A DNA stretch of 64,000 nt from Thalassomonas actiniarum (GCF_000948975.2 NZ_CP059735.1:868001-932000); one strand, 5' to 3'; positions 10,116-18,336 are shown, counted from the first letter of the stretch. Notes: generated by a model from the sequence alone, not told the origin. A program made the numbers and translations.

Positions 10116-10147
10116 AAAAGGGCAAGTATTGAACTTGCCCTTTTTTG
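10116..10147 (+). terminator. Terminator after the XRE-peptide-membrane operon
   Basis: GGGCAAG / CTTGCCC stem with a 7-nt loop, preceded by AAAA and followed by T6. A strong intrinsic terminator. Confidence 0.9.
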
Positions 10148-10297
10148 TGGGTGTGTGGATGATAGAGGTGGGTGTGTCATCGTCCTGGAAGGGATATGCC
10201 ATCGTCCTTGATGACTCCCACAGGATTCAAGTAAAAGGAGTAGCAAAACACTTAAACCCTGTATGCTTCCATGCCCTTGGCGGGAGACTAGACCGCC

Positions 10298-10795
10298 TTA
10301 ATGCCGTGTTATCGTATCGTTGCGTTGCGGAGGCTTATACGATAAGTAGGCTAAGTATTCTGGGCTACCAATACGCTTGCGTGATGCAAGCTTTCTTGCC
10401 ACTGTTGCGCGCTGCATGAACTTAGGTCGCCAGACTGGCTCCGGTTCACCTACTAAGGTTTTGAGGGTGTACCCCAGTTCTGTCAGGTTGCTGAATATCT
10501 CCGCTTCGGGGTCACCCGGGAAGAAAAATCTTAGTTCACTTACGCGAAATACATCATGGTCGAAGAGTAGCCCTTGCAAGTTTTGCCTGAGCGTGCCGGG
10601 CTGACATACGCCAATCCCTAACCCGGCATATATCCCGGCCCTGAATTCCGCCATCCCCTGAGGGCCAATGCCACTAACACCAGATTCATTGATAATCTGT
10701 TCAATAGATTTTTGTTTATCTTCTGGTAAGTGCTCCTGTTGCTTTAGAGTCTGGCGAACTATGGCGAGTACTCTTTGAATCAAATCATCATTCAA
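10298..10795 (-). CDS. Unknown protein, paralogue of the divergent neighbour
   Basis: 165 residues, no family recognised. It shares a clear pattern with the product of 10950-11444: IEQIINESGV / IEQILNEAGV, F..SELR(F/Y) in the middle, and a basic end KLASRKRIGSPEYLAYLSYKP / KLAGRKRVGDTAYFKFLNYKP (each shown up to 20 residues or in part). No signal peptide or membrane segment. The conserved basic C-terminus and the symmetric arrangement suggest nucleic-acid binding and mutual regulation. The start is an ATG with only a weak ribosome site. Confidence 0.65.
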   Translation of the reverse strand: MNDDLIQRVLAIVRQTLKQQEHLPEDKQKSIEQIINESGVSGIGPQGMAEFRAGIYAGLGIGVCQPGTLRQNLQGLLFDHDVFRVSELRFFFPGDPEAEIFSNLTELGYTLKTLVGEPEPVWRPKFMQRATVARKLASRKRIGSPEYLAYLSYKPPQRNDTITRH

Positions 10796-10846
10796 TTTTC
10801 TGTATCTTCCCTGGTGGTTTATCGATGATTTAGATCTTAATGATTT

Positions 10847-10918
10847 AACTTCAAACCTTCCTTTTCATTAAATTTTTTTCCTGAGTTTATTTTTTTATGA
10901 AAAGGAAGGTTTGAAGTT
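10847..10918. repeat. Perfect 22-bp inverted repeat between divergent paralogues
   Basis: Arms 10847-10868 and 10897-10918 are exact reverse complements over 22 bp, starting AACTTCAAACC and ending GGTTTGAAGTT, around a 28-nt T-rich spacer. The element lies between two divergent paralogous genes, about 50 nt from the left start and 30 nt from the right. It may be a shared operator or a strong cruciform or hairpin element. Confidence 0.85.
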
Positions 10919-10949
10919 GTACCAGTAAACTAGCGCCATCAGTAATCAA

Positions 10950-11444
10950 GTGAAGCAAAAAAAATCAATGCACCCGGACGGATTCAAGGAAAAGCAACTA
11001 ACTGATGCGCTGCTTAGGATAGTGAACAACAGGAAAGGCGAAGGAATACCGATAGAGCAGATCCTCAACGAGGCAGGTGTCACCAGACCACCAGTAATCA
11101 CCATTTATGACATGGTGGAAGTTCGGGCACTGGTGTTATATGCGCTTGGCATTGACCGATATGGTGCAGAGCTGCGGGAAGCAATAATTTATTTCATAGC
11201 TGCAAACCCTGTATTTTGCTGGTCAGAACTTCGATATGGCTGCAGCGACCCGGAACAGGCCATAGAGGCAATATTGCATGAACTTAAATATGTATGCCGG
11301 GAACTTGAGATAGACGGCGAAAGGGAAAATGTGTGGTCTTCCAGGTGGGTATCCGTCAGGACAATTAGAAAGAAATTAGCAGGCCGGAAAAGGGTTGGTG
11401 ATACGGCTTATTTTAAGTTTTTGAATTACAAACCTAGAAGTTAG
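10950..11444 (+). CDS. Unknown protein, paralogue of 10298-10795
   Basis: 164 residues. Predicted mostly helical at the N-terminus (ALLRIVNNRKGEGIPIEQIL), a central hydrophobic helix (EVRALVLYALGI) and a basic C-terminal block (IRKKLAGRKRVGD). It is paralogous to the divergent gene on the left. The start is GTG; an ATG at 10968 (MHPDGFKEK) is an alternative. It is followed at short distance by two small genes, probably in the same transcript. No function assigned. Confidence 0.65.
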   Translation: MKQKKSMHPDGFKEKQLTDALLRIVNNRKGEGIPIEQILNEAGVTRPPVITIYDMVEVRALVLYALGIDRYGAELREAIIYFIAANPVFCWSELRYGCSDPEQAIEAILHELKYVCRELEIDGERENVWSSRWVSVRTIRKKLAGRKRVGDTAYFKFLNYKPRS

Positions 11445-11457
11445 AGGAAGAAAACAC

Positions 11458-11670
11458 ATGAGTTATAGCCCTGTTGCATCTGCATTAATAGCATTATTAG
11501 CGTGTCAGGACTCCGCTATTTTGCAAATAGCTAAAGCTAGTACCCCAGAAAAGAAAGCTTATTTTCAAAGGCAGGAAGCAAAAATTATGTGCTGTTTTCT
11601 GGATTTACTCAATGAGCTTTCCGAAGAAGGCCAACAGCAGATATTAAAAGTTGTGAAGGTAGAAATCTGA
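11458..11670 (+). CDS. Small unknown protein
   Basis: 70 residues, helical, with an AGAGGAAG ribosome site 7 nt before the ATG. It is 13 nt after the previous gene and its stop overlaps the next ATG (TGATGG), so it belongs to an operon of three. No motif recognised; three cysteines, no signal peptide. Confidence 0.6.
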   Translation: MSYSPVASALIALLACQDSAILQIAKASTPEKKAYFQRQEAKIMCCFLDLLNELSEEGQQQILKVVKVEI

Positions 11671-11984
11671 TGGAGGGCAGGATTCAACGGATTAAATATC
11701 ACTGGCGAAAATGGACATTAGGGTTAGCGCTCATTGGTGCGGCTGCATGGTATTGGTATCTCTATTCGGGCCATTTAGATACGGCGCGATTAGTGTCTGT
11801 ACAAATGTGTGTAATAGAGGAACAGCAAAAGGAGGTCGAACAAGTCAGAACTGATGAATTGATAGAATTCATGACTGACCTGTTGATAAATAGAAAGCTT
11901 GCTGGCGATAGTTTTATAGAAAGGCTGGCTTTGAAGAATGCCATCTATGATGGCCTTACCTGCGCCCCCTTCGATTCTTTATAA
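11670..11984 (+). CDS. Small single-pass membrane protein, unknown
   Basis: 104 residues: basic N-terminus (RIQRIKYHWRKW), one membrane helix at ~15-32 (TLGLALIGAAAWYWYLY) and an acidic, helical periplasmic part with two cysteines. Translationally coupled to the preceding gene. No family recognised. Confidence 0.6.
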   Translation: MEGRIQRIKYHWRKWTLGLALIGAAAWYWYLYSGHLDTARLVSVQMCVIEEQQKEVEQVRTDELIEFMTDLLINRKLAGDSFIERLALKNAIYDGLTCAPFDSL

Positions 11985-11996
11985 CTAATAAATCAT

Positions 11997-12040
11997 AAGG
12001 AGGTGGTGATATTTATGGTACACCTGTAGCCTTTGGCTAC
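11997..12040 (+). promoter_or_regulatory. Strong ribosome site, 4-codon frame and hairpin
   Basis: AAGGAGGTGGTGAT is close to the full complement of the 16S rRNA 3' end. Five bases after the GGTGAT end, an ATG opens a frame of only four codons (Met-Val-His-Leu-stop). Its stop lies in a GTAGCC/GGCTAC hairpin with a 3-nt loop. This could be a leader peptide or a relic of a lost gene start in the gap before 12160. Confidence 0.35.
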
Positions 12041-12159
12041 CCCTATAGTAGTATTTCAGTTGTATGAATATTGAACATCTAATATAACTAAGCTGGTAGC
12101 GGGGAAAAGATACCACTGGAACCCCCTGTACTGCTTAACACAACAAGGAAGATATTTAC

Positions 12160-13077
12160 ATGTTAAGAATAATACTTATAACTTTACTTACCCTGATAAC
12201 TTCAAATGTCTATGGGAAAACATCTAATTGGGATGTAATGGTGCCCTGTCATGGCTGTAGTGACTATAAGAAGGAACTGGAGGCGCTGAACGCTGCTTTC
12301 CGTGTCGGCCAAACAATCTATGTTGTCGATAACCAGAACGGGCAGTTCTATGTCAATGAGTACTATGTTAATTCTGTTGATCCTGACAGCTATGGCGCTG
12401 CCAATGCCAATATGCGGTTAATGACAAAGCACGCTCCAGGTAGTCCGGTGAGCCAGGACTTTGCACATCATGACGCTATACTCACGGAACTAACCAACAA
12501 TATCACACAGCCTTTTACGATTAATGTATCTGAATTTCCATCAGCATTTGTAGGTATCAATACCGCTGATTTTGCCAATTGGTTTACAGATTACCATTAC
12601 GAAAAGAAAAAGCAGGATTTTGATCTGTTGGATGCTGAAATGGCAGCAGCCCAAACCCTTACCATAGGTGTTAATGTTAAAGTGTTCTCCATGAGCTATA
12701 CCTTTACCAGTACAAACTATCTTGAATATAGCTTTCCAGACGGAACAAGTGTTCAAATGAAGTTTGAGGTAATGAAGAATGTGACCACCGGTAAATACTA
12801 TCTTCAATTTAAAGATCCGAAGTTTTTAGACAGCAAGAGTAAAGCTATCCCTACATCAAAGAACACACTTACTTATTATATAAGCAACGGTGGTAATCTT
12901 GCCGAAAGAGGTGATACCGGTTCGATACGAGCACATATAGAGGCAGTGTATACAGCGCCGGTTTTATGGATTGGTTGGGGTGAAGACTCCGGTGGTGGAA
13001 CTCCTACTACAGTTATTCGAGATTGTTACGTTGAAATAAAAGATGGGAAAACGACGATTGTTTGTAATCCCAGTTAA
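12160..13077 (+). CDS. Secreted protein with CxxC, unknown
   Basis: 305 residues with a signal peptide (residues ~1-19, ILITLLTLITSNVYG). After it comes a CHGC motif (VPCHGCSDYKKELEAL) reminiscent of a redox or metal site. Two further cysteines lie near the C-terminus (RDCYVEIKDGKTTIVC). The rest is beta-rich (FSMSYTFTSTNYLEYSF; YYLQFKDPKFLD). AAGGAA lies upstream of the ATG. It stands alone between the unknown operon and the DJ-1 gene. No family recognised. Confidence 0.65.
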   Translation: MLRIILITLLTLITSNVYGKTSNWDVMVPCHGCSDYKKELEALNAAFRVGQTIYVVDNQNGQFYVNEYYVNSVDPDSYGAANANMRLMTKHAPGSPVSQDFAHHDAILTELTNNITQPFTINVSEFPSAFVGINTADFANWFTDYHYEKKKQDFDLLDAEMAAAQTLTIGVNVKVFSMSYTFTSTNYLEYSFPDGTSVQMKFEVMKNVTTGKYYLQFKDPKFLDSKSKAIPTSKNTLTYYISNGGNLAERGDTGSIRAHIEAVYTAPVLWIGWGEDSGGGTPTTVIRDCYVEIKDGKTTIVCNPS

Positions 13078-13116
13078 TTGTTTCCGTTAGCTATTGATGT
13101 CAATTCAGATAAAAAT

Positions 13117-13142
13117 AAAGCATCCATTTGAGACGCTTTTGT
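13117..13142 (+). terminator. Weak terminator after 12160-13077
   Basis: AAAGCATC pairs with GACGCTTT with one mismatch around a 7-nt loop, followed by TTTG. Modest strength. Confidence 0.4.
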
Positions 13143-13314
13143 CTTGTCGCCTAACTTAATTGTACTGTATGTTATTGATATTATTGATGTTGTTTGTGGT
13201 CACGGTTTGGTCATAATTTATTCCTCATTATTCACTTCTTTTTCATTCTTTTATACATCTTTTTCATTACATTCTAGTCATCAAACACAGTAACTTACCT
13301 AAATGGAAATAATC

Positions 13315-14100
13315 ATGAATATAAAATCAATTGCTAATCGCCTGGTGCAAGCGCTCTATGTTGTATGTGTTTTTCTGATATGGGGGGCGGGTAACCCTAC
13401 GATGGCTAAGGAAATAAGTGTCGTTAATTCAGTTGCCGGGCAAGATAAGGATAAAGTGCTTATTATTGTCTCAAGTGATCGCCATGGCTTTTGGCTGCCG
13501 GAAGTGTTAGAGCCTTATCAGTTATTAGTACAGGCGGGTTATCAAATAACCATTGCCAGCCCTAAAGGAGGGCAGGGAAAAGCCAGTGGTGAATTCAGGT
13601 TGTCGAATGTACAAAGGCAATGGTTTAAGCAATCGAAATTGAAGTTACAGCTCAAGCGTTCAATACCGTTGGCCGAGGTTAATCCGCAGTCTTATGCTGC
13701 CGTGTATTTTGCCGGCGGGGCCGGGCCTATGTTTGATTTACCCGACAACGCACTTGCACAGCAGATCACCCGCGATATTTATGAAGCCGGCGGCATTGTT
13801 GCTGCCGATTGCCATGGCCCGGCAGCCTTGATTAACATTATGCTGTCAAACGGAAAGCGGTTGATATCAGGGAAAAAAATAACAGCCAAAGCCAACAGCG
13901 AGGAAGGGAGCTGGGCGCGGAACAACTATCCTTTTTTGCTGGAAGATAAAATTAAGGAGCTGGGGGGACGCTACCTGGCATCGGGTAAAAACCAGCAGCA
14001 TGTTGTTGTCGACGGTCGTTTAATTACTGGGCAAAACCCGGCGTCAGCAATTCCTATGGCAGAACGTTTAATTGAGCAGTTGTCCCGACAAGGTTTTTGA
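13315..14100 (+). CDS. DJ-1/PfpI family protein, exported
   Basis: Class I glutamine-amidotransferase-like fold of the Hsp31/glyoxalase III branch. Nucleophile elbow with cysteine: GGIVAADCHGPAALINIML. The opening strand VLIIVSSDRHGFWLPEVLEPY and the block YQITIASPKGGQ are typical, as is FAGGAGPMFDLPDN. A signal peptide at residues ~1-30 suggests export, unusual for Hsp31 relatives. The open frame begins at 13303; the ATG at 13315 has GGAA 6 nt upstream and is preferred. Activity might be on methylglyoxal or as a chaperone; this is family inference. Confidence 0.8.
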   Translation: MNIKSIANRLVQALYVVCVFLIWGAGNPTMAKEISVVNSVAGQDKDKVLIIVSSDRHGFWLPEVLEPYQLLVQAGYQITIASPKGGQGKASGEFRLSNVQRQWFKQSKLKLQLKRSIPLAEVNPQSYAAVYFAGGAGPMFDLPDNALAQQITRDIYEAGGIVAADCHGPAALINIMLSNGKRLISGKKITAKANSEEGSWARNNYPFLLEDKIKELGGRYLASGKNQQHVVVDGRLITGQNPASAIPMAERLIEQLSRQGF

Positions 14101-14138
14101 GAGGCGCTATTGTTTTAAGGGTATACGGCTGTTTAGTT

Positions 14139-14441
14139 CTAAAGAGCAGCAGCCGATAGCTTACTGTCGGTGAGCTGCTCAAGAAACGGAAATAAACCGC
14201 CTTTTTCTTTCCATTGGCAGGCAAGTGCTTGCAAAAGCTGCAATTGTACTGCTTCGTCTTCGGTTATCCGGTAGTTTTCGATATACCAAGAGAGGGTTTT
14301 ATCGTTATGGTCTGTGTCGCTGTTAAGTCTTGGAAATTGTTTGGTACGTTTTAAAAAGGCGATGATGGCTTGATCCCATATCGGGCGCTCGGTCAAGATA
14401 CGGGTTAAGGTGTCATAAAAATGAGTTGGCTTATCCGCCAA
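14139..14441 (-). CDS. Hypothetical 100-residue protein, TTG start
   Basis: A helical, soluble sequence (TRILTERPIWDQAIIAFLKRTKQF; AVQLQLLQALACQWKEKGG, shown in part) with natural-looking composition. The only start is TTG, with no clear ribosome site. It lies between the convergent DJ-1 gene and the dehalogenase-like gene, 45 nt downstream of the latter on the same strand, and could be its last cistron. No family recognised. Confidence 0.4.
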   Translation of the reverse strand: MADKPTHFYDTLTRILTERPIWDQAIIAFLKRTKQFPRLNSDTDHNDKTLSWYIENYRITEDEAVQLQLLQALACQWKEKGGLFPFLEQLTDSKLSAAAL

Positions 14442-14445
14442 CCCA
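14428..14445 (+). repeat. Imperfect copy of the rnpB 3' end
   Basis: GGCTTATCCGCCAACCCA matches the rnpB tail (6992-7009) at 16 of 18 positions. It overlaps the start of a hypothetical gene and is also a small hairpin (GTTGGC/GCCAAC). Possibly a chance match, possibly the far border of an inserted block. Confidence 0.3.
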
Positions 14446-14485
14446 TTTACCTATATTTGTGCTGTAAGGTGCTGCCAGTATTGGA

Positions 14486-15436
14486 TTAAGTACGGCTTAG
14501 CCAGGCGGCAAGTTCCCGGCCGATTTTATCCGGATACTCTTCCTGGACAAAGTGGCCTCCGGCTCCCAGCGGGATGACCTCAAGATTTTTGGCGTTTGCT
14601 CTCATGTAATTTACGGTTGTCTCATTTACTAAGACGCCGGGCGTTACATAGAGTAGCAGCTTAGGGATTTCTGTGGTGACCAGCCACTGGTTGTTCTTAA
14701 GGCCTGTATTATGGACTTTGGCCGGCTCGCCGTTGATCGGGATTTCCCTGAGCCATTGCAGCACAGGGCGGCGGCTTTCTGCCGTAGGATAATAGCGGTT
14801 ATACTCTGCCATGATCTGCTCGTTTAAAGGCGCTTTTGCAGTGCTGGTACGCAAGAATTGATCTATCAGTATATTTTGCTTCATGATCATTTCTTCGCCT
14901 ATGCCCGGGCTGCGCACGTTTTTCAAAAACTCTGCCGAAGGCCCCATGGCGTCAAGCGACGGGATGGGATAAAACGGCGGCAGGGTCGCTTCCATAAAGG
15001 CGATGGCAGAGATGCGCTCCGACCGGGTGCGGGCATAATGGAACCCCAGGGCAGAGCCCCAGTCATGTACCACCAATACCGCATCCTTGAGATCCAGTTT
15101 ATCCAAAAAGGCGTGTAAATAATTTGCCTGCTCCCGGTAGGTGTATTTCAGCTTAGGTTTGGCGCTGTCGCCCATGCCGATCAGATCCGGGGCGATAGCC
15201 CGGTAGTCTTTGGCAATATACGGAATAATATTGCGCCACAGGTAAGAAGAGGTAGGATTGCCGTGCAAAAAAACCACCGGCCGTCCTTTGCCTTCATCAA
15301 TATAGGCCATTTCCTGACCCATAACCTGGGCATATTTTTTTTCAAAAGTTTTGTCAGCCGCCGGTGCGGCATTTACTGACAGGGTTAACAGGGCGGCAGT
15401 CGCCAGTAAGCCCTTTAATAGTGCTTTAACGTTCAA
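14486..15436 (-). CDS. Haloalkane-dehalogenase-like alpha/beta hydrolase, exported
   Basis: Alpha/beta hydrolase closest to haloalkane dehalogenases, which hydrolyse carbon-halogen bonds. Motifs: VVFLHGNPTSSYLWRNIIPYI (oxyanion region), AVLVVHDWGSALGFHYAR with Asp as nucleophile, and a late acid/His region (GAGGHFVQEEYPDKI). A signal peptide (ALLKGLLATAALLTLSVNAAPA) sends it to the periplasm. The frame is open to 15505, but the TTG at 15436 has AAAAGGA just upstream and gives a normal signal sequence. Neighbours are an MDR oxidoreductase and an azoreductase on the same strand. True substrate unknown; epoxide hydrolase-like activity is an alternative. Confidence 0.8.
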   Translation of the reverse strand: MNVKALLKGLLATAALLTLSVNAAPAADKTFEKKYAQVMGQEMAYIDEGKGRPVVFLHGNPTSSYLWRNIIPYIAKDYRAIAPDLIGMGDSAKPKLKYTYREQANYLHAFLDKLDLKDAVLVVHDWGSALGFHYARTRSERISAIAFMEATLPPFYPIPSLDAMGPSAEFLKNVRSPGIGEEMIMKQNILIDQFLRTSTAKAPLNEQIMAEYNRYYPTAESRRPVLQWLREIPINGEPAKVHNTGLKNNQWLVTTEIPKLLLYVTPGVLVNETTVNYMRANAKNLEVIPLGAGGHFVQEEYPDKIGRELAAWLSRT

Positions 15437-15486
15437 GTTGTATTTCCTTTTAGTTGGGTTGTTGTTTGTCGGGGATGCCGCTGCCG

Positions 15487-16506
15487 TTATTGCAGCTCGG
15501 CACACAGGCGCAGCAGCAATTTTCCCCTGACATGTCCGGTTTCGAGTTTTTGATGTGCCTGGACGACTTTGTCCAGCGGGAAGACTTCGGTAGCGGGGAC
15601 CGTCATCTTGCCTGTACTGACAAGTTCAAGCAGTTGCGCCATTTCCTTACCCAGGTTGGCATCGCTGACAAACGCGAGTATTTTGCTTACCCCACGTTGC
15701 TGTGCCCTGGCCATGTCTGCTTCCACATCGCCGTCATCGGTTAAGGTGGCAATGCTGACCAGCTTGCCGCCCGGCTTTAGCAGGGCGAAAGGATCTTCGA
15801 GCGAGCCTGCGCTGATGGCATCAAGGAGCAAATCAACTCCCTGCGGCGCCCATCGTCTTAACTCATGGGCAATATCCTGGGTTTTGTAGTCGATTAAACA
15901 GTCTGCCCCCAAAGATTTGATGTAATCCAGATTGGCGCTGCTGCAGCTGGTGGCCACTTCTGCGCCGGCCCATTTGGCCAGCTGCACAGCAAAACTGCCT
16001 ACGCCGCCGGAAGCGCCGTTGATCAATACTTTCACATTTTCGCCCGGCTGAAGGTTGCCCTTATCGCCGGCAAACAAGGCCTGTTTGGCTGTGATGGCGG
16101 CAATCGGCAGGGTTGCCGCCGCTTGCAAGCTGACAGTATCGGGGAGACGGGCGACTTTGTTTTTGCTGACCACCAGGTATTCGGCGTAGGCGCCGGGGGC
16201 GCCGGTACTAAAGAGATTGCTGGCGCAAGCAACCCGATCACCTTCAGCAAATTCACTGACCTGCTCTCCGGTAGCCACCACGACCCCGGAAGCGTCCAGG
16301 CCAAGCACTAACGGCGCGTCTGTGGCGGGCAATTGCGACTTGAGGTATCCTGCGCGCATTTTCCAGTCGGCGGGATTGACCCCGGCATAGGCGACCTTGA
16401 CTAATACCTCATCGGCTGCCGGCGCCGGTACCGGTATTTGTATTAGTTGGAAAACCCCGGCATCTCCCCATTGTGTAATGGCGGCCGCCTTCATTGATTT
16501 ATTCAT
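15487..16506 (-). CDS. NADP-dependent quinone-oxidoreductase-like enzyme (MDR)
   Basis: Medium-chain dehydrogenase/reductase of the quinone oxidoreductase type. GroES-like N-terminal part (DEVLVKVAYAGVNPADWKMR; GLDASGVVVATGEQVSEF) and a Rossmann domain with NGASGGVGSFAVQLAKWAGA. The zinc-ligand cysteines of true alcohol dehydrogenases are absent, as in quinone reductases. It lies 68 nt downstream of the azoreductase on the same strand, so a shared redox-detoxification operon controlled by the divergent LysR is likely. Confidence 0.88.
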   Translation of the reverse strand: MNKSMKAAAITQWGDAGVFQLIQIPVPAPAADEVLVKVAYAGVNPADWKMRAGYLKSQLPATDAPLVLGLDASGVVVATGEQVSEFAEGDRVACASNLFSTGAPGAYAEYLVVSKNKVARLPDTVSLQAAATLPIAAITAKQALFAGDKGNLQPGENVKVLINGASGGVGSFAVQLAKWAGAEVATSCSSANLDYIKSLGADCLIDYKTQDIAHELRRWAPQGVDLLLDAISAGSLEDPFALLKPGGKLVSIATLTDDGDVEADMARAQQRGVSKILAFVSDANLGKEMAQLLELVSTGKMTVPATEVFPLDKVVQAHQKLETGHVRGKLLLRLCAELQ

Positions 16507-16574
16507 GTTTGCTCCAATAGATAATTTTTTGCATCTTGGCCGGGTATGGTTACCGGCAAGTGAATACTGGCCTT

Positions 16575-17207
16575 TTACAGCACTGACATTGCCAGCGTTC
16601 GCAACTGGTTTTTGGCGACATGTTTTGACTGGGCGGCAACTTCTTCTCCCAGGCCTACCCCCTGTACCGGGATCACCGCAATATCTTCGATACCGATAAA
16701 ATTCAGCACATGTTTTAAGTAAGGGGTTTGAAAGTCTTTATGTTTCTCCGCTGGCAGTTGAAAGTTACCGCCGGCGCTGCTGATGATCAGCGCCTGTTTC
16801 CCTGTTACCAGGCCTTCAGGGCCGTGTTCATGGTATTGAAAAGTCAGTCCCATGCGGCAGATCTGATCGACATAGGCCTTAAGCAGGGTGGTGATGCCGA
16901 AGTTATGCATGGGGGAGGCAAAGACGATGATATCTGCCGCCTTGAGTTCTTCGATGTAGGTTAAGGAAGGACTGACGATAACCTTTTGCTGTTCGTTTAG
17001 CTGCTCGGCCGGGGTATAAAATGCCTGCAGCGTTTGCGTGTTGTAAACCGGGGCCGGGCTTTTTGCCAGGTCGCGGATGCTGATGTCATAGTTCTCATTT
17101 TTTGCCTGCAGCTGCTCAGCCAAAAAATCGGCAATTTCATTGGAAACCGAATGTTCGGCAGCGGGACTGGATTTGATGATCAATACTTTTTTGCTTTGTG
17201 TGTTCAT
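16575..17207 (-). CDS. azoR: FMN-dependent NADH-azoreductase
   Basis: Flavodoxin-like quinone/azo reductase that reduces substrates by two electrons from NADH with FMN. Motifs: VLIIKSSPAAEHSVSNEIADF (phosphate-binding loop), FASPMHNFGITTLLKAYVDQI and ALIISSAGGNF. Length 210 residues, near E. coli AzoR (201). The frame opens at 17252, but the ATG at 17207 has AAGG 7 nt upstream and begins MNTQSKKVL as expected. It diverges from a LysR gene, the usual arrangement for a regulated reductase. Confidence 0.88.
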   Translation of the reverse strand: MNTQSKKVLIIKSSPAAEHSVSNEIADFLAEQLQAKNENYDISIRDLAKSPAPVYNTQTLQAFYTPAEQLNEQQKVIVSPSLTYIEELKAADIIVFASPMHNFGITTLLKAYVDQICRMGLTFQYHEHGPEGLVTGKQALIISSAGGNFQLPAEKHKDFQTPYLKHVLNFIGIEDIAVIPVQGVGLGEEVAAQSKHVAKNQLRTLAMSVL

Positions 17208-17306
17208 GTCGTTACCTTGTTTATGGTTGCTGCTGACGGGCCTGATCTGCAACAGTGCGGTGCTAATCGAAATTTGCTTGTCCGGTGAAGCCTCAGCGCT
17301 TGAATC

Positions 17307-17338
17307 TATTATCAGGCAAAGTTACATTAGTGATAATA
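17307..17338. promoter_or_regulatory. Inverted repeat in azoR-lysR intergenic region
   Basis: TATTATCA and TGATAATA, perfect 8-bp arms 16 nt apart, lie between the divergent azoR and LysR starts. Position and symmetry suit a LysR-type binding site. Confidence 0.45.
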
Positions 17339-17375
17339 CGCAAAAAGAGAACTTCACTGTTTCCCAGGAGAAACG

Positions 17376-18263
17376 ATGGACATACAGCTTATCCACTATT
17401 TTGTTAAGATTGTGCAGTGCGGAAGCTTCACCAAGGCGGGCGAGTCGCTTAAGATCCCGAAATCAACCCTGAGCAAGGCAGTGGCCAAACTGGAGCGGGA
17501 AACCGGCACTAAGCTGTTGATACGTTCTACTCGCAAGCAAACCCTGACTGCGGCCGGACGGGAGTTTTACCAGGCCTGCATGGGGCCAATGCAAACCATA
17601 GAAGATGCCCAGAAATCCCTTTACGGACAGGATGATTTGATTGCCGGTACCATTAAAATTACCGTGCCGGAAGACTTTGAGATCTTTTTGCTGTCTTCCT
17701 GCATCCAACAGCTTGGCGAGCAATACCCAGAGCTGAAGTTTATTATCAAAAGCACTAATGATGTGGTGGACCTGGTGGGAGAGGGCTTTGATTTTGCCGT
17801 GCGCATCGGCCCGCTGGAGGAAAGCAATTTAAAGGTCAGGACCATAGGTTATATCAAGCTGGCCACTGTGGTTGCCAAAGACTACCTGGAGAAAATCACC
17901 CTGGAATGTCCGGGAGATTTGGCCAAAGTACGCACTGTCGGCCTGACCTCGGCCAAGTCCTATCAGCTGTGGAATTTAACCAAGGATAACCACAGCGAAG
18001 TGATTAAAACGCCGCTGACGATAGAGACCAATCAGATCACCAGTGTTTATAAGCTGACCCTGGCCGGCGCCGGTGTGTCTATTTTACCGACTTTTTTATG
18101 TCAAAAGGGTATCGACAGCGGCGAACTGGTCAAGGTACTTGCAGACTGGCACTATATGGATGTGCCGGTATCCCTGATCTCACCCCTATCCACCATCAAC
18201 TCGGTGCGTCTGAAAGTGGTCAGTGATGAAATCATCAAGGCACTGAGGCAGTCATTGAGTTAA
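17376..18263 (+). CDS. LysR-family transcriptional regulator
   Basis: 295 residues: N-terminal winged HTH (residues ~1-60; GSFTKAGESLKIPKSTLSKA, LERETGTKLLIRSTRK) and a periplasmic-binding-like effector domain from ~90. It belongs to the CrgA-type branch, whose members control divergent oxidoreductases. It diverges from azoR with 168 nt between starts, containing an inverted repeat. Probably senses a quinone or other electrophile; the effector is not known. Confidence 0.9.
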   Translation: MDIQLIHYFVKIVQCGSFTKAGESLKIPKSTLSKAVAKLERETGTKLLIRSTRKQTLTAAGREFYQACMGPMQTIEDAQKSLYGQDDLIAGTIKITVPEDFEIFLLSSCIQQLGEQYPELKFIIKSTNDVVDLVGEGFDFAVRIGPLEESNLKVRTIGYIKLATVVAKDYLEKITLECPGDLAKVRTVGLTSAKSYQLWNLTKDNHSEVIKTPLTIETNQITSVYKLTLAGAGVSILPTFLCQKGIDSGELVKVLADWHYMDVPVSLISPLSTINSVRLKVVSDEIIKALRQSLS

Positions 18264-18304
18264 GGGCGGCGGCATGTTTTGTCTTTTCTTTCTTTGAAAA
18301 TAGC

Positions 18305-18336
18305 ACCCGGGACAAGAGATCACCCTGCTCCCGGGT
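18305..18336. terminator. Convergent terminator after lysR and iorA
   Basis: ACCCGGGA / TCCCGGGT 8-bp stem around a 16-nt loop between converging genes. No long T-tract, so it may be only moderately efficient. Confidence 0.5.

Noticed and set aside
10129-10419. 96-codon plus-strand frame
   Set aside because: Overlaps a terminator and the 3' end of the better supported minus-strand gene; composition is not protein-like.
7060-14450. Prophage or integrative element
   Set aside because: No integrase, structural phage genes or mobilisation genes are present; only short repeats of the rnpB tail hint at insertion.
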